This document shows positions 8,763 through 18,081 of a DNA stretch of 64,000 nucleotides, piece by piece. The notes below the pieces were generated by a model, which saw only the letters and a list, made by a program, of their open reading frames with translations, did not search any database and was not told the origin of the DNA. Position 1 is the first letter of the stretch. Each line of letters starts with the position of its first letter. The DNA comes from Bacteroidota bacterium (lineage in GTDB: Bacteria > Bacteroidota > Bacteroidia > B-17B0 > Aurantibacillaceae), in assembly GCA_018267655.1 (NCBI GenBank), contig JAFDYB010000009.1, positions 43,354 through 107,353 of the forward strand, written 5' to 3'. Position numbers and translations under genes: made by a program.

Positions 8763-9686
8763 ATGAATAAATTAAGTGTTAACCACCTACTCGGCATTAA
8801 ACAAATCAGCAAATCCGATATTGAACTTATACTTAACACAGCTAAAAACTTTAAAGAGGTTTTAAATCGCCCCATTAAAAAAGTTCCTTCCTTACGAGAT
8901 ATTACAATAGCTAATTTATTTTTCGAAAACTCTACACGAACGCGACTTTCTTTTGAGCTTGCTCAAAAACGTTTAAGTGCCGATGTTATTAATTTTTCTG
9001 CATCTTCCTCGTCAGTAAAAAAAGGCGAAACGCTGGTGGATACTGTTAATAACATTTTGGCAATGAAGGTTGATATGATTGTTATGCGCCATAGTAGCCC
9101 CGGTGCAGCTGTTTTTTTATCAAAAAAAATTAAAGCTAAAATTGTAAATGCGGGTGATGGAGCGCATGAACACCCAACACAAGCGCTACTTGATGCGTTT
9201 TCTATTCAAGAAAAATTAGGTGATTTAAAAGGTAAAAAAATTGTTATAGTAGGCGATATTTTACACTCACGCGTTGCTTTATCAAATATTTTTTGCTTAC
9301 AAAAAATGGGTGCAAAAATAAAAGTTTGTGGCCCCTTAACGCTAATACCTAAATACATTGAAAGCCTTGGCGTTGAGGTAGAAACTGATTTAAGAAAGGC
9401 GCTTGAGTGGTGCGATGTTGCAAACATGTTGCGAATACAGTTAGAACGACAAGATATTAAATATTTTCCTTCATTACGCGAATACAGTATGTTATATGGA
9501 TTAGACAAAACCTTACTTAATTCACTGTCTAAAAAAATTATTATAATGCACCCGGGGCCAATTAATAGAGGGGTGGAAATAACCAGCGATGTAGCGGATA
9601 GTGACCAGTCCATTATTTTAGACCAAGTTGAAAATGGTGTTGCCGTGCGAATGGCCGTTATGTTTTTACTTGCCGGCAAACAATAA
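8763..9686 (+). CDS. pyrB: Aspartate carbamoyltransferase catalytic subunit
   Basis: A 307-aa protein of the ATCase/OTCase family. The carbamoyl-phosphate loop FFENSTRTRLSFE is at about residues 53-65, HPTQALLDAF at about 139-148, and the C-terminal HPGPINRG near residue 263, which is the ATCase signature rather than OTCase. It condenses carbamoyl phosphate with aspartate in the second committed step of UMP synthesis. No pyrI regulatory chain is next to it, so it is probably the unregulated trimer. The next gene starts 2 bases after the stop but encodes an unrelated secreted protein. Confidence 0.97.
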   Translation: MNKLSVNHLLGIKQISKSDIELILNTAKNFKEVLNRPIKKVPSLRDITIANLFFENSTRTRLSFELAQKRLSADVINFSASSSSVKKGETLVDTVNNILAMKVDMIVMRHSSPGAAVFLSKKIKAKIVNAGDGAHEHPTQALLDAFSIQEKLGDLKGKKIVIVGDILHSRVALSNIFCLQKMGAKIKVCGPLTLIPKYIESLGVEVETDLRKALEWCDVANMLRIQLERQDIKYFPSLREYSMLYGLDKTLLNSLSKKIIIMHPGPINRGVEITSDVADSDQSIILDQVENGVAVRMAVMFLLAGKQ

Positions 9687-9688
9687 TT

Positions 9689-10228
9689 ATGAAACAACAT
9701 TTAATCTTATTACTTACCTTTTGTTACACTTCTACTTTAACAGCCCAAAATAATTTTAAAAAATATGCAAACTCAACTTATAATTTTGAATTTTATGCCC
9801 CTACAGAATGGGACATATTGCCAAAAAAAATAGGCGATAGTGTTGTTTGTGTCGCATTTCAAGGCAATAGTACAAGTACAAAGATTTATAAAACTTGTTT
9901 AAATGATATTATTTTTTATATTGAATACTACAATTTAACACTCGAAGAGTTTGAAAATAAAAAAAACATAAAAAGCGATCCTCTTAACAATGAAAGCGCT
10001 CAGAAAATAAAATCATTTATTCGAATCCAAAAAAATAATTACAAGGGCTACTACTTTCAAAAAGCAAGCATATATGATTGTCCGGAAAAAAATATTCTTC
10101 AAAAAAAAGTAAACTACGATTGTTTCATTTTTAATATTTCACATACTACTATATATATATACTCTAACACCATTAGTCTTCCGGCTGATGCAAAGCAAAA
10201 ATTAATTCAAAGTTTTAAATTTATTTAA
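9689..10228 (+). CDS. Secreted protein of unknown function (PsbP-like at most)
   Basis: A 179-aa protein with a clear signal peptide (MKQHLILLLTFCYTSTLTAQ). The segment YANSTYNFEFYAPTEWDIL recalls the start of PsbP-like or lipoprotein folds (Y-x-F-xx-P-xx-W), but nothing decisive follows. There are three or four Cys residues that could form disulfides. It starts 2 bases after pyrB and is probably on the same transcript without a known functional tie. No family is claimed. Confidence 0.6.
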   Translation: MKQHLILLLTFCYTSTLTAQNNFKKYANSTYNFEFYAPTEWDILPKKIGDSVVCVAFQGNSTSTKIYKTCLNDIIFYIEYYNLTLEEFENKKNIKSDPLNNESAQKIKSFIRIQKNNYKGYYFQKASIYDCPEKNILQKKVNYDCFIFNISHTTIYIYSNTISLPADAKQKLIQSFKFI

Positions 10229-10276
10229 TTTAATAGGCTTACTGTTAATCCTAACAGGCTTAAATTATTACTTGTA

Positions 10277-10284
10277 TAATTTTG
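10277..10284 (+). promoter_or_regulatory. -7 promoter box for the lipoprotein gene
   Basis: TAATTTTG, an exact TAnnTTTG match. It implies a leader of about 70 bases before the ATG at 10359, rich in A/T and ending in AATTATT, as usual for strongly translated Bacteroidota genes. Confidence 0.45.
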
Positions 10285-10358
10285 TTAAAAAAATTATGCT
10301 GTTAAACTTCATTTAATTTTTTAAATCAAAAGAATTAAATAACCATAAACTAATTATT

Positions 10359-11330
10359 ATGAAAGCAATTAAATTAACTAAAGGTATAGTAATACTTGCC
10401 GCTTCGGGGGCTTTACTTACAGTGAGTTGTAAGAAAAAAGAAAATCCAACATCAACAACTCCAACGCCGGACACAGAAACAACAACAGCCTCACAAAGTT
10501 CAACCGCCGAAAATATTTCAAATGATATACAAAATATTGGCGGCCAAGCAACATCAAACTCATCAGGGCAACTTACAACTTATCGCAATAATGGTGAAAC
10601 AGAATTTAGGTTAGAGTCTTCGCCATGCGCAACTGTGAGCATTTCCGGAAATACTTATTCGGTAAATTTTGGAAGTGGCTGTACAGGCTTTGATGGCCGT
10701 ACGCGTAGTGGTATGCTTGTGTACACAGTAAATATGCCGGGGGCTTACTATCGCACACCAGGGTTTTCATTTACAGTAACTTCGCAAAGTTATGTTGTTG
10801 ATGGAAATGCTGTTACAATTAATAATAAAGTTGTAACCAATACTACTCCTCCGGGTTTTAATCCCGCAAGCACTAACTTAACTTGGAGTGTAACTGCAAA
10901 CCTATCTATTAACTTAGCAAGCGGTGCCGGAACAGTAACATATAATACTGCTCGCACACATACTCTAGCCAATACTTCTGATACTACTGTGTATCATGGG
11001 CAATCAACTGCTATTAGTTGGAATAAAGCACACTTAATTATAAGCGGAAATTCAAATGGCGTGAATACAAAAGGAGAAAATTACACAGCAGTTGCTACTA
11101 ATTTAATTCGCAATTTTGATTGCATTTACTCAAGTGGAACTTTAAACCAGGTAACTAGCTTTCCTTCTACTATTTTTGGTCCAAGGCCTTATATTGGCGG
11201 CACATTGGCATATACACCCGGTACACGTTCAACACGTACTATAAACTTTGGCAATGGTACTTGCAGCGCAGGCAATAATACTGTAAGTGTAACTATTAAT
11301 AATAACACATACTCATTTACTCGCCCTTAA
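10359..11330 (+). CDS. Putative lipoprotein of unknown function, beta-rich
   Basis: A 323-aa protein. The N-terminus GALLTVSCKKKENPTS is a lipoprotein signal with the acylated Cys at about residue 24, followed by a basic KKK and then a Thr/Ser/Pro-rich low-complexity linker (about residues 28-55). The rest alternates short Thr/Ser/Asn-rich strands and contains several Cys. No known domain was recognised, but the type is common in Bacteroidota genomes. It is flanked by its own promoter box and a strong terminator, so it is probably monocistronic and well expressed. Confidence 0.7.
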   Translation: MKAIKLTKGIVILAASGALLTVSCKKKENPTSTTPTPDTETTTASQSSTAENISNDIQNIGGQATSNSSGQLTTYRNNGETEFRLESSPCATVSISGNTYSVNFGSGCTGFDGRTRSGMLVYTVNMPGAYYRTPGFSFTVTSQSYVVDGNAVTINNKVVTNTTPPGFNPASTNLTWSVTANLSINLASGAGTVTYNTARTHTLANTSDTTVYHGQSTAISWNKAHLIISGNSNGVNTKGENYTAVATNLIRNFDCIYSSGTLNQVTSFPSTIFGPRPYIGGTLAYTPGTRSTRTINFGNGTCSAGNNTVSVTINNNTYSFTRP

Positions 11331-11351
11331 AAAAGTTAATTCACAATAAAG

Positions 11352-11386
11352 AAAAACCTCTATATTTTTAATATAGAGGTTTTTTT
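11352..11386 (+). terminator. Strong rho-independent terminator after the lipoprotein gene
   Basis: 15-bp perfect stem (11352-11366 with 11370-11384), three-T loop and a run of T. It lies 21 bases after the stop codon. Confidence 0.85.
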
Positions 11387-11495
11387 ATTTAAAATTAAAG
11401 TGATTTACATTGCGTTGTAAAAAATCAAAAATAACACATATAATGTGTTTAATGCACATTAATTAAAGGGTATGAAAACATACGCCAAGCGTAAG

Positions 11496-11708
11496 TTACT
11501 CAATAGTACCGTTACGTTGCGCTTCTTTTTTATAGCGACTCAAACGAAGAGTCCAATACGCCAAAAGCCCAATTATAAACGTTGAAATTAAAACATTTGG
11601 AAATTGACCAAGGAATCTAACGCCCTTAAACATCCAAAGAAAAAAATGGCCAATACCTTCAAAAATATCAGTCCAAGTAATAATTAAAGAGATTAATAAA
11701 TTTATCAT
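11496..11708 (-). CDS. Small membrane protein, resembles DUF6341
   Basis: A 70-aa protein with two hydrophobic stretches (about residues 1-30 and 38-58) and a short charged tail (SRYKKEAQRNGTIE). Layout and Trp/Phe-rich content resemble the small DUF6341 membrane proteins of Bacteroidota, which I recall lying near DUF6427 genes; the divergent gene here looks like DUF6427, which supports the call. A -7 box (TAAATTTG) precedes it. Function unknown. Confidence 0.55.
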   Translation of the reverse strand: MINLLISLIITWTDIFEGIGHFFLWMFKGVRFLGQFPNVLISTFIIGLLAYWTLRLSRYKKEAQRNGTIE

Positions 11709-11733
11709 TTTAAAATGCTTATGTTTATAACTG

Positions 11734-11741
11734 CAAATTTA
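11734..11741 (-). promoter_or_regulatory. -7 promoter box for the small membrane protein
   Basis: On the minus strand TAAATTTG followed by C, 25 bases upstream of the ATG at 11708. It lies in the 58-base gap between the two divergent genes. Confidence 0.5.
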
Positions 11742-11766
11742 ATGCTTTGTTTTAAATAAAAAAATT

Positions 11767-12753
11767 GTGTTTTCTAAATTGTTAAATAGAGGTTTAAGAG
11801 GAGGGATTGGACTTTTATTATTATTTTTTGCTTTTTCGTTAATTGGTGTTTTTTTTGAGAAAATTCCTATAGAAATTGAGTTTAAAAACGAGCAATACCT
11901 AGATATTGTTTCGTTTTTGAGTAATTCAAAAATTAGTGCCATTGCCTTGAATTATTTGGTTATATTATTAAATTCGTTTTTAGTTTACAAAATACTTATT
12001 AGTGAAGAAATTACAACTAAACACAATCTTTTTTCTCAATTTATTTATCTTTTAATATGTGTGGTGTGTGTAAATCCGTATCAAATTTCATCTTATTTAA
12101 TTGCATCAGGCTTTACCCTTTTTTCATTATATAAAATTATTTCGTATTATAGAATTGATAATGCACTAAAAAGTTTGTTTGAATCGGCATTTTGGCTGGG
12201 TTTTTCTTTTTTTATTTCAATAACCAATATGTTTTTTTTACCGGTATTTTTTATTTCGCTTTTAATTTTAAGGCCATTTGTAATACGCGAGTGGCTTGTT
12301 TTTTTAGTAGGCTTAATAGTCCCTGCTGTTATGTATGAATGTTTTGCCTATTTAACTAATTTAGAACAAGGCTACGTTATAAAGGCGCTAACGATTTTTT
12401 ACAATCAGTTTAAATTTCCGGTTATAAATGAATATTTTTTACCGTTTTTATTTCTTTTTGGGATAATTTTTTTATTATCATTAATAAATTTACTTTTTGT
12501 AGGCCTTGGTAATAATGTAAAAACTCAAAAATTTAAAAAAATATTATTTTGGTATTTACCCTTTTGCTTTTTTGTTATTTTTTCAAAAGGCTCAAATGCA
12601 ACGCGTATTTTAATTATACTTTCATTACCACTATCTCTGTTTATTGGTGAATTTTTATCTGTTATAAAAGCGCAAAAAATTATAGATACAATAATGCTTT
12701 TATTGATATTTTCAGGCTTATTAATTAAACTTTTAGCAATAGGTGTAATATAA
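11767..12753 (+). CDS. Multi-pass membrane protein, DUF6427-like
   Basis: A 328-aa, highly hydrophobic protein with about ten predicted membrane segments and a conserved-looking central stretch FFLPVFFISLLILRPFVIREW. In overall pattern it matches the DUF6427 family (a Bacteroidota membrane protein with no known activity). The start is GTG at 11767; no in-frame ATG precedes it. It is divergent from the DUF6341-like gene. It may be related to polytopic glycosyltransferase-C-like proteins, but no catalytic motif is seen. Confidence 0.6.
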   Translation: MFSKLLNRGLRGGIGLLLLFFAFSLIGVFFEKIPIEIEFKNEQYLDIVSFLSNSKISAIALNYLVILLNSFLVYKILISEEITTKHNLFSQFIYLLICVVCVNPYQISSYLIASGFTLFSLYKIISYYRIDNALKSLFESAFWLGFSFFISITNMFFLPVFFISLLILRPFVIREWLVFLVGLIVPAVMYECFAYLTNLEQGYVIKALTIFYNQFKFPVINEYFLPFLFLFGIIFLLSLINLLFVGLGNNVKTQKFKKILFWYLPFCFFVIFSKGSNATRILIILSLPLSLFIGEFLSVIKAQKIIDTIMLLLIFSGLLIKLLAIGVI

Positions 12754-12777
12754 CTATAGAGTTAAATTCATAGAATA

Positions 12778-15700
12778 TTAAACATAAACAATGTTAACTG
12801 TAAAATCTTCGTTAACATAAACCAAAAGACCTTTTGAGTTTTTTTGATTTAATTCGGATATTAATGTTTTATACTCTTCAACTTGTTTATGATGCTTAGG
12901 GCTATTTTCAGCGCTTGTTTTGTAATCAATAACAAACAATTCATTATTAATTTCAACCACCCTATCCGGCCTAAATGTTTTTCCGCTTTGGTTTAAAATT
13001 TCGCGTTCTATTGCAACTATTTTAACATTATCAGAAAAATAAAGTTTTAACTCCTTATGACACACAATTGAATTTATCGTTTTTTCGTAAAATAATTTTT
13101 CTTTTTGCGTAATTAACTGTTGATTTATTGCATTTTCAATTGCATCTTGAACGTTTTGCTGTAGAAGCACATTTGCCATTATAGCGTGTAATTTTAAGCC
13201 AATGTCTCTAGCTTCATTATCCTCTTCAGCAACTGAAATTTTTGCCATATTACTAAATTTACTTACCTCAAAACTCGATAAATTTATCTCTTCAGAGGAT
13301 TTTTGCTTACCAGTTATTTTATTTGCTTTTTCTCCTAATTCAAAGTAATTGTCGGCACTGTTTTTATTGCTCACAAAACTTCTAATCCAACCGGATGTTA
13401 ATTTTTCTGCTTCAGAATTTTTACTTTTATCATCTGCAATGATATAAAGTTCATCAACCGCCCTTGTAAATGCCACATATAACAAATTAACATTGTCTAG
13501 TTGCTGCGCTTTTTGCTCTTCAAGTAAAATGCTTTCTAACCCGGCGTTACTTAATGAAGAATTTAATTTAAGCACTGAACATTCAAGCGCAGTATTTTTA
13601 TTTTGAAGATTAACCCAATCAGAGCTTTTATCATTAAACAGTTGCCAATTACAAAAAGGAATAATTACAATGGGAAATTCAAGCCCTTTTGATTTGTGTA
13701 TAGTCATTATTTTTATCGCGTTGCTTGATTCGGGTACCATAACAGAAGCCTTGTTAGATTGTTGCTCCCACCATTCTAAAAACAGTTCTATGCTACTATT
13801 TTCGTTAACCACGTACCAATTAACCTCGTCAATAAAAAAACGTATATATTGTGGCGAAATTTTATTGAGTTGAAACAGTTCAATAATTTTTGCACAAGTG
13901 TCTAAAGGATTTAAAAAATCAAATAAATGCTTACCTATTTCTATGCCATTTTCGTAAAGCAAAGTAAATACATTTTTTTCTGCATTTACAATTTCATTTA
14001 ATAATTCGGTTTTATTTGAAAATTGAAGTTTATTTTTTTCTGATAAATAATTTATAATTTTTACACTGTGTAATTGTGTATTGTTGTTTTGAATAACATT
14101 TAAAAATGAAATAATAAAAGAAACCTCAGCATTATTTTTTATCAATAATGATTCCGGCGAAATAATTGGTATCCCTTCGTTTGAAAGAAATTCTGCAAGC
14201 TTGGTTGCATTGTCTCTTTTTCGGCAAACAATACAAATATCATTAAATAAAAACCCTCTGCTAAGTGCATCTTGTATAATTGAAATTGTTTTATTACAAT
14301 TTGTTTCAGTAAGCATTTCAGAATCTGTTATTTGATCCATACTAATTTGAACAAAGCCACTTTTATCGGAATTTGAATGTTGAACTAAATCATCATAAAT
14401 AAGTTTATTTTCAGGTAGTAATTTTACATTTTTAATATATTCAAAAAATTCATTATTAAACTCAACAATTGTCTTCGTACTCCTATAATTTGTGTTAAGT
14501 ATTATCTTTTGGTAATTCAATTCAAAACTTTTCCCAACATCTTGCAGGTGCTGTTTTTCAGAGGTATTGCCCAGTTTTGGTAAATCGGTAAATTGTTGAA
14601 CATTTGCATTGCGCCATCTGTAAATACTTTGTTTGCCATCGCCAACAATTAAATTTTGATTTGCAGATGCTAGCGAATTATCAATTAAAGGTAAAAAATT
14701 TTGAAATTGTAAAGTGCTTGTATCTTGAAACTCATCAATTAAATAATGCTTATATCTTTCCCCTAATTTTTCAAAAATAAAAGGTACCGGTTCATTTTGA
14801 ATTAACTCAAAAACACTTTTATTAAATTCGCTTATAAAAACTGTTTGTGTTTCTAATTTACGATTTTGGGCTAAGTCATTTATTTTAGATAACAACGCTA
14901 AATTGTGCAACTGCTCTAATAACAAACGATTAAGCAAATACGATTTGTGCTTTAATGTTATAATATCAATAAGCTCATTTGCAAATTGTGTAATCACATT
15001 ATTAATTCCTGCTTCAAAATTTGATTCTTTTGATTGCCAATTATTTTTTTCAATGCACCTATTAAAGTATTTGTATTCTTCTATTTCTTTTGGTAAATTA
15101 CTATCGCTAAATTTTTTAAATACAGAATAGGTGCCTCTGCCCGAGTTAAAAAAATCGGCTTCACTTATGTTTTGTGTACTGCATAATTCAAAAAAGCGGT
15201 TAGCTATTTCATTAACTTTATTTACATAATATTTTATTTCTCCTCTAATATTTTTATTGCTTTCATTATACTTTTCTTCATTAAAAGAAGATAGCATTTG
15301 TAAAAAAGGTGCTGCATTTTCTTTTAAAGAAAGTTTTGCAAAATCTTTTAGTGTTGCTTCTGGATCCCAAAATTTATCCTGCTCCGAATTTTCAACGCTA
15401 AATTTTTTTAATAGTTCAGTTACAAATTTATCATTGCCTATTTGTTGCATTAAGTCATTAACCACTTTTGCGTAAAAAACCTCTACATCAAGCTCTACAT
15501 TAAAGTTTACAGGTAATTTTAATTCGTGCGTAAACGCCTTTACTAAACGGTGTGTAAAGCTGTCTATTGTACTGACTGCAAAATCAGAGTAATTATGTAA
15601 TATCCCGTTTAAACATAATTGGGCGCGCCCTTTTAATTCATCATACGGTATTTTCAATACCTCTTGAAGGCTATTAGCCATAGCTGTTTTATCGGTATTA

Positions 15701-15897
15701 ATAATTTCTTCTAAGCTGCTTAAAACACGCTGTTTCATTTCAGCCGCAGCTTTATTAGTAAAAGTTATGGCTAAAATATTTTTAAAATAATATGCACTTT
15801 TTTTTTGATCAGATAAGGCATAGCTTAAATAGTTTAACACTAAACTAAAAGTTTTCCCACTCCCTGCACCAGCTTTATATACTAGTAAATTTTTCAT
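12778..15897 (-). CDS. AddA/RecB-like UvrD-family helicase with C-terminal PD-(D/E)XK nuclease
   Basis: A 1039-aa protein. Walker A is AGAGSGKT at residues 9-16, and ITFTNKAAAEMKQR is motif Ia. Walker B and motif III are HYLIDEFQDTSTLQF and GDGKQSIYRWRNANV (about residues 388-430). Motifs IV-VI are NYRSTKTIVEFN, MTIHKSKGLEFPIVIIP and LLYVAFTRAVDELYI. The C-terminus has FRPDRVVEINNELFVIDYKTS, the PD-(D/E)XK nuclease motif. It should act in processing DNA double-strand ends for recombination. Normally AddA works with AddB; no addB is adjacent here. It is followed downstream by the DUF6427-like gene, convergent. Confidence 0.9.
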   Translation of the reverse strand: MKNLLVYKAGAGSGKTFSLVLNYLSYALSDQKKSAYYFKNILAITFTNKAAAEMKQRVLSSLEEIINTDKTAMANSLQEVLKIPYDELKGRAQLCLNGILHNYSDFAVSTIDSFTHRLVKAFTHELKLPVNFNVELDVEVFYAKVVNDLMQQIGNDKFVTELLKKFSVENSEQDKFWDPEATLKDFAKLSLKENAAPFLQMLSSFNEEKYNESNKNIRGEIKYYVNKVNEIANRFFELCSTQNISEADFFNSGRGTYSVFKKFSDSNLPKEIEEYKYFNRCIEKNNWQSKESNFEAGINNVITQFANELIDIITLKHKSYLLNRLLLEQLHNLALLSKINDLAQNRKLETQTVFISEFNKSVFELIQNEPVPFIFEKLGERYKHYLIDEFQDTSTLQFQNFLPLIDNSLASANQNLIVGDGKQSIYRWRNANVQQFTDLPKLGNTSEKQHLQDVGKSFELNYQKIILNTNYRSTKTIVEFNNEFFEYIKNVKLLPENKLIYDDLVQHSNSDKSGFVQISMDQITDSEMLTETNCNKTISIIQDALSRGFLFNDICIVCRKRDNATKLAEFLSNEGIPIISPESLLIKNNAEVSFIISFLNVIQNNNTQLHSVKIINYLSEKNKLQFSNKTELLNEIVNAEKNVFTLLYENGIEIGKHLFDFLNPLDTCAKIIELFQLNKISPQYIRFFIDEVNWYVVNENSSIELFLEWWEQQSNKASVMVPESSNAIKIMTIHKSKGLEFPIVIIPFCNWQLFNDKSSDWVNLQNKNTALECSVLKLNSSLSNAGLESILLEEQKAQQLDNVNLLYVAFTRAVDELYIIADDKSKNSEAEKLTSGWIRSFVSNKNSADNYFELGEKANKITGKQKSSEEINLSSFEVSKFSNMAKISVAEEDNEARDIGLKLHAIMANVLLQQNVQDAIENAINQQLITQKEKLFYEKTINSIVCHKELKLYFSDNVKIVAIEREILNQSGKTFRPDRVVEINNELFVIDYKTSAENSPKHHKQVEEYKTLISELNQKNSKGLLVYVNEDFTVNIVYV

Positions 15898-15938
15898 TTA
15901 TTTACTAAAAATAACACATTTGTTTGAGAAAATTTATT

Positions 15939-17036
15939 TTAAACTCGCACATTTCTATCAATAAACCCTCCGGCAACTAAATCATCGCCTTCATATATTA
16001 CGGCACTTTGCCCCGGTGCAATACCAACAACAGGCGAATGAAAAATAACATCTATTTTATTTTCAATTACATTTAAAGTAGCATTTGTGCCGGTATCTTT
16101 ATACCTAATCTTTGTTAATCCAATAAAATCATCGGGTAGTGTTTGGTATTTTATTAAGTTATAATCTCGAATTTGTAAATGATTTTCGAGTAAATCTTCT
16201 TTATCTCCTAGAACTACAGTATTTGTTTCCGGCACAATTTCTTTAACAAAAACAGGAACGCCTAAAGCAATGTCTAATCCTTTACGTTGACCCACTGTAA
16301 AATAAGGATAGCCTTTATGTTTCCCAACTTTTTTTCCTTTATACAAAAAATCACCTCCGGCTACTTTTTTTTCTAAATCAGGTAATCGGTGATTTAAAAA
16401 ACTGCGATAGTCATTATCCGGAACAAAACAAATATCATAACTTTCGCTTTTGTTTGCTAGCTCGTAAAAGCCTGCATTTTTAGCCATTTCGCGTATTTCA
16501 GTTTTTTTATAATTCCCCAACGGAAACATTGTGCGCTTTAATGATTCTTGGCTCAAACCCCATAACACATAAGTTTGATCTTTTGAATTATCTATGCCTT
16601 TATATATTATTTTTCTGCTATTTTCTTCACGCAAACGCGCGTAATGTCCGGTGGCAATGTATTCACAATTGAGCATATCAGCACGTTTTAACAGCGCATC
16701 CCATTTAATGTGGGTATTGCAAAGCACACATGGATTAGGTGTTCGTCCTGCTAAATATTCTTCAACAAAATTGTTAATAATATGCTCACCAAACTCGCCG
16801 CGTATATCAAGTATATAATGCGGAAACCCAAAATTAACAGCCATTGCACGTGCATCATTTATGCTATCTAAACTACAACAACCTGTTTCGCGTTTTGATG
16901 AGCCCGAACTTTCATAATCCCATGTTTTCATGGTTATGCCTATAACTTCATAACCTTGCTCGTGCAGCATCATTGCTGTAACGCTACTATCAATTCCGCC
17001 ACTCATGGCAACTAATACTCGCCCCTTTTTACTCAT
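15939..17036 (-). CDS. mnmA: tRNA-specific 2-thiouridylase MnmA
   Basis: A 365-aa protein. The PP-loop ATP-binding motif SGGIDSS is at residues 10-16. The catalytic Cys pair lies in TPNPCVLCN (about residue 100) and SYDICFVPD (about residue 199). GHYARL, FTVGQRKGLDIALG and the C-terminal PGQSAVIYEGD match the family. It thiolates U34 of tRNA-Glu, -Gln and -Lys. A cognate substrate, tRNA-Glu(TTC), is encoded at 2343-2414. The gene lies 41 bases upstream of the AddA-like gene on the same strand. Confidence 0.97.
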   Translation of the reverse strand: MSKKGRVLVAMSGGIDSSVTAMMLHEQGYEVIGITMKTWDYESSGSSKRETGCCSLDSINDARAMAVNFGFPHYILDIRGEFGEHIINNFVEEYLAGRTPNPCVLCNTHIKWDALLKRADMLNCEYIATGHYARLREENSRKIIYKGIDNSKDQTYVLWGLSQESLKRTMFPLGNYKKTEIREMAKNAGFYELANKSESYDICFVPDNDYRSFLNHRLPDLEKKVAGGDFLYKGKKVGKHKGYPYFTVGQRKGLDIALGVPVFVKEIVPETNTVVLGDKEDLLENHLQIRDYNLIKYQTLPDDFIGLTKIRYKDTGTNATLNVIENKIDVIFHSPVVGIAPGQSAVIYEGDDLVAGGFIDRNVRV

Positions 17037-17159
17037 TTAACGGCAAAGTTATTAATATTAAACAAGAATTTGCTTAAAAATAACAATTGTACAGAGCGAA
17101 TGTTTTTTATTGATTAATTAAACTTTGTAATATCTGCAATTAATAGAGTAAAAAATAAT

Positions 17160-18033
17160 TTATAAAAGCATTAACTTTTGTGTTTTTTGAGCGCCGTTAA
17201 TTTCAATTTTAAGAAAATAAACGCCCTTAGATGTGCCTGGAGGAATATGCAGTTGATGCGATTGAGTGCCCGCATTTACAGTTGCATTAAGTAAGTGAAC
17301 AAGCATAGTACCATCAATTGTGTATAATTTAACGTCAATATTCCCTGATTCGCCTAGCGTGTAATTTATTGTAATATTTTCTTTAGCGGGATTAGGATAA
17401 ACATTAATTGCGTTAATTGAAACTTCTTGTTGTTGGATACCAGAGGCAGCGTAAGGCGTAAGCGTTAATGAATACACTCCCGAAACACGATCACCGCTTA
17501 CATTACCATTTAAATTTACTCCTAAAACATCGCAATATAAATAACCGGTACCGGAGGAGGGGGCCACCCATGTAAACATAAACGGCGATGCTGATGCTTG
17601 ATTATGCGACACGCAAGTCGGATAAGGATTAGTTGTTGCATAAGAATAGATTTGGCAATTAGAAGTAACAGGTACTCCAAAAGTTCCAAACATACCAACC
17701 GAAGACGGAGATGTTGCAGTTGAATTTATAATTTCTAAATTCATGCCGTAAGATGGGTATTGCGGGGTACTTGTGCCTGTAACTGTAATAGTGTAGGTTA
17801 AACCAGGCGAATATTGTGTACCTGCAATTAGTGAAGGTGTAAACACAACTTGCGCATTTGGTATAGCAGTACCCCCCACCATGGCAACCTGAACATTGAC
17901 CCGATGTAGTTGGCCCACCATCAACCGGCGAACCTGTATAATTTGCAATACCACCACTGTGCAATACTGACGAACCTAGCATTATAATAAGCAACAATAT
18001 TATTGCGCTTGAAAAAATTATTTTTTTCTTCAT
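17160..18033 (-). pseudogene. Frameshifted T9SS cargo with choice-of-anchor-V-like domain and a CxxCH motif
   Basis: Two overlapping frames together make one protein. The first (from 18033) gives a signal peptide and GGPTTSGQCSGCHGG. The second carries GTAIPNAQVVFTPSLIAG onward to a C-terminal T9SS type A sorting domain (NVYPNPAKENITINY ... GVYFLKIEINGAQKTQKLML). They join cleanly if one base is removed from the six-C run (six G on the coding strand) at 17872-17877: CHGG then reads straight into GTAIPN. The joined protein would be about 290 aa, resembling 'choice-of-anchor V' cell-surface proteins with a single CxxCH (possible haem c site). The lesion may be a sequencing indel, a real inactivation, or slippage-based switching. 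It is divergent from the redox cluster starting at 18087. Confidence 0.8.
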
Positions 18034-18052
18034 AAGGATTTTTAAAAATAAT

Positions 18053-18060
18053 TAATTTTG
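18053..18060 (+). promoter_or_regulatory. -7 box, upstream copy
   Basis: TAATTTTG in the first repeat unit. A start from this box would leave a leader of roughly 20 bases for the gene at 18087. Confidence 0.4.
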
Positions 18061-18073
18061 CACTAAAAATAAT

Positions 18074-18081
18074 TAATTTTG
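18074..18081 (+). promoter_or_regulatory. -7 box, downstream copy
   Basis: TAATTTTG in the second repeat unit, 5 bases before the ATG at 18087, so a transcript from here would be leaderless. Confidence 0.45.

Noticed and set aside
9206..9700. Minus-strand frame of 164 codons opposite pyrB
   Set aside because: It lies fully antisense to a well-conserved pyrB and its translation has no recognisable domain.
10228..10262. Hairpin after the 9689 gene as a terminator
   Set aside because: The stem CTGTTA/TAACAG is only 6 bp and no T-run follows it.
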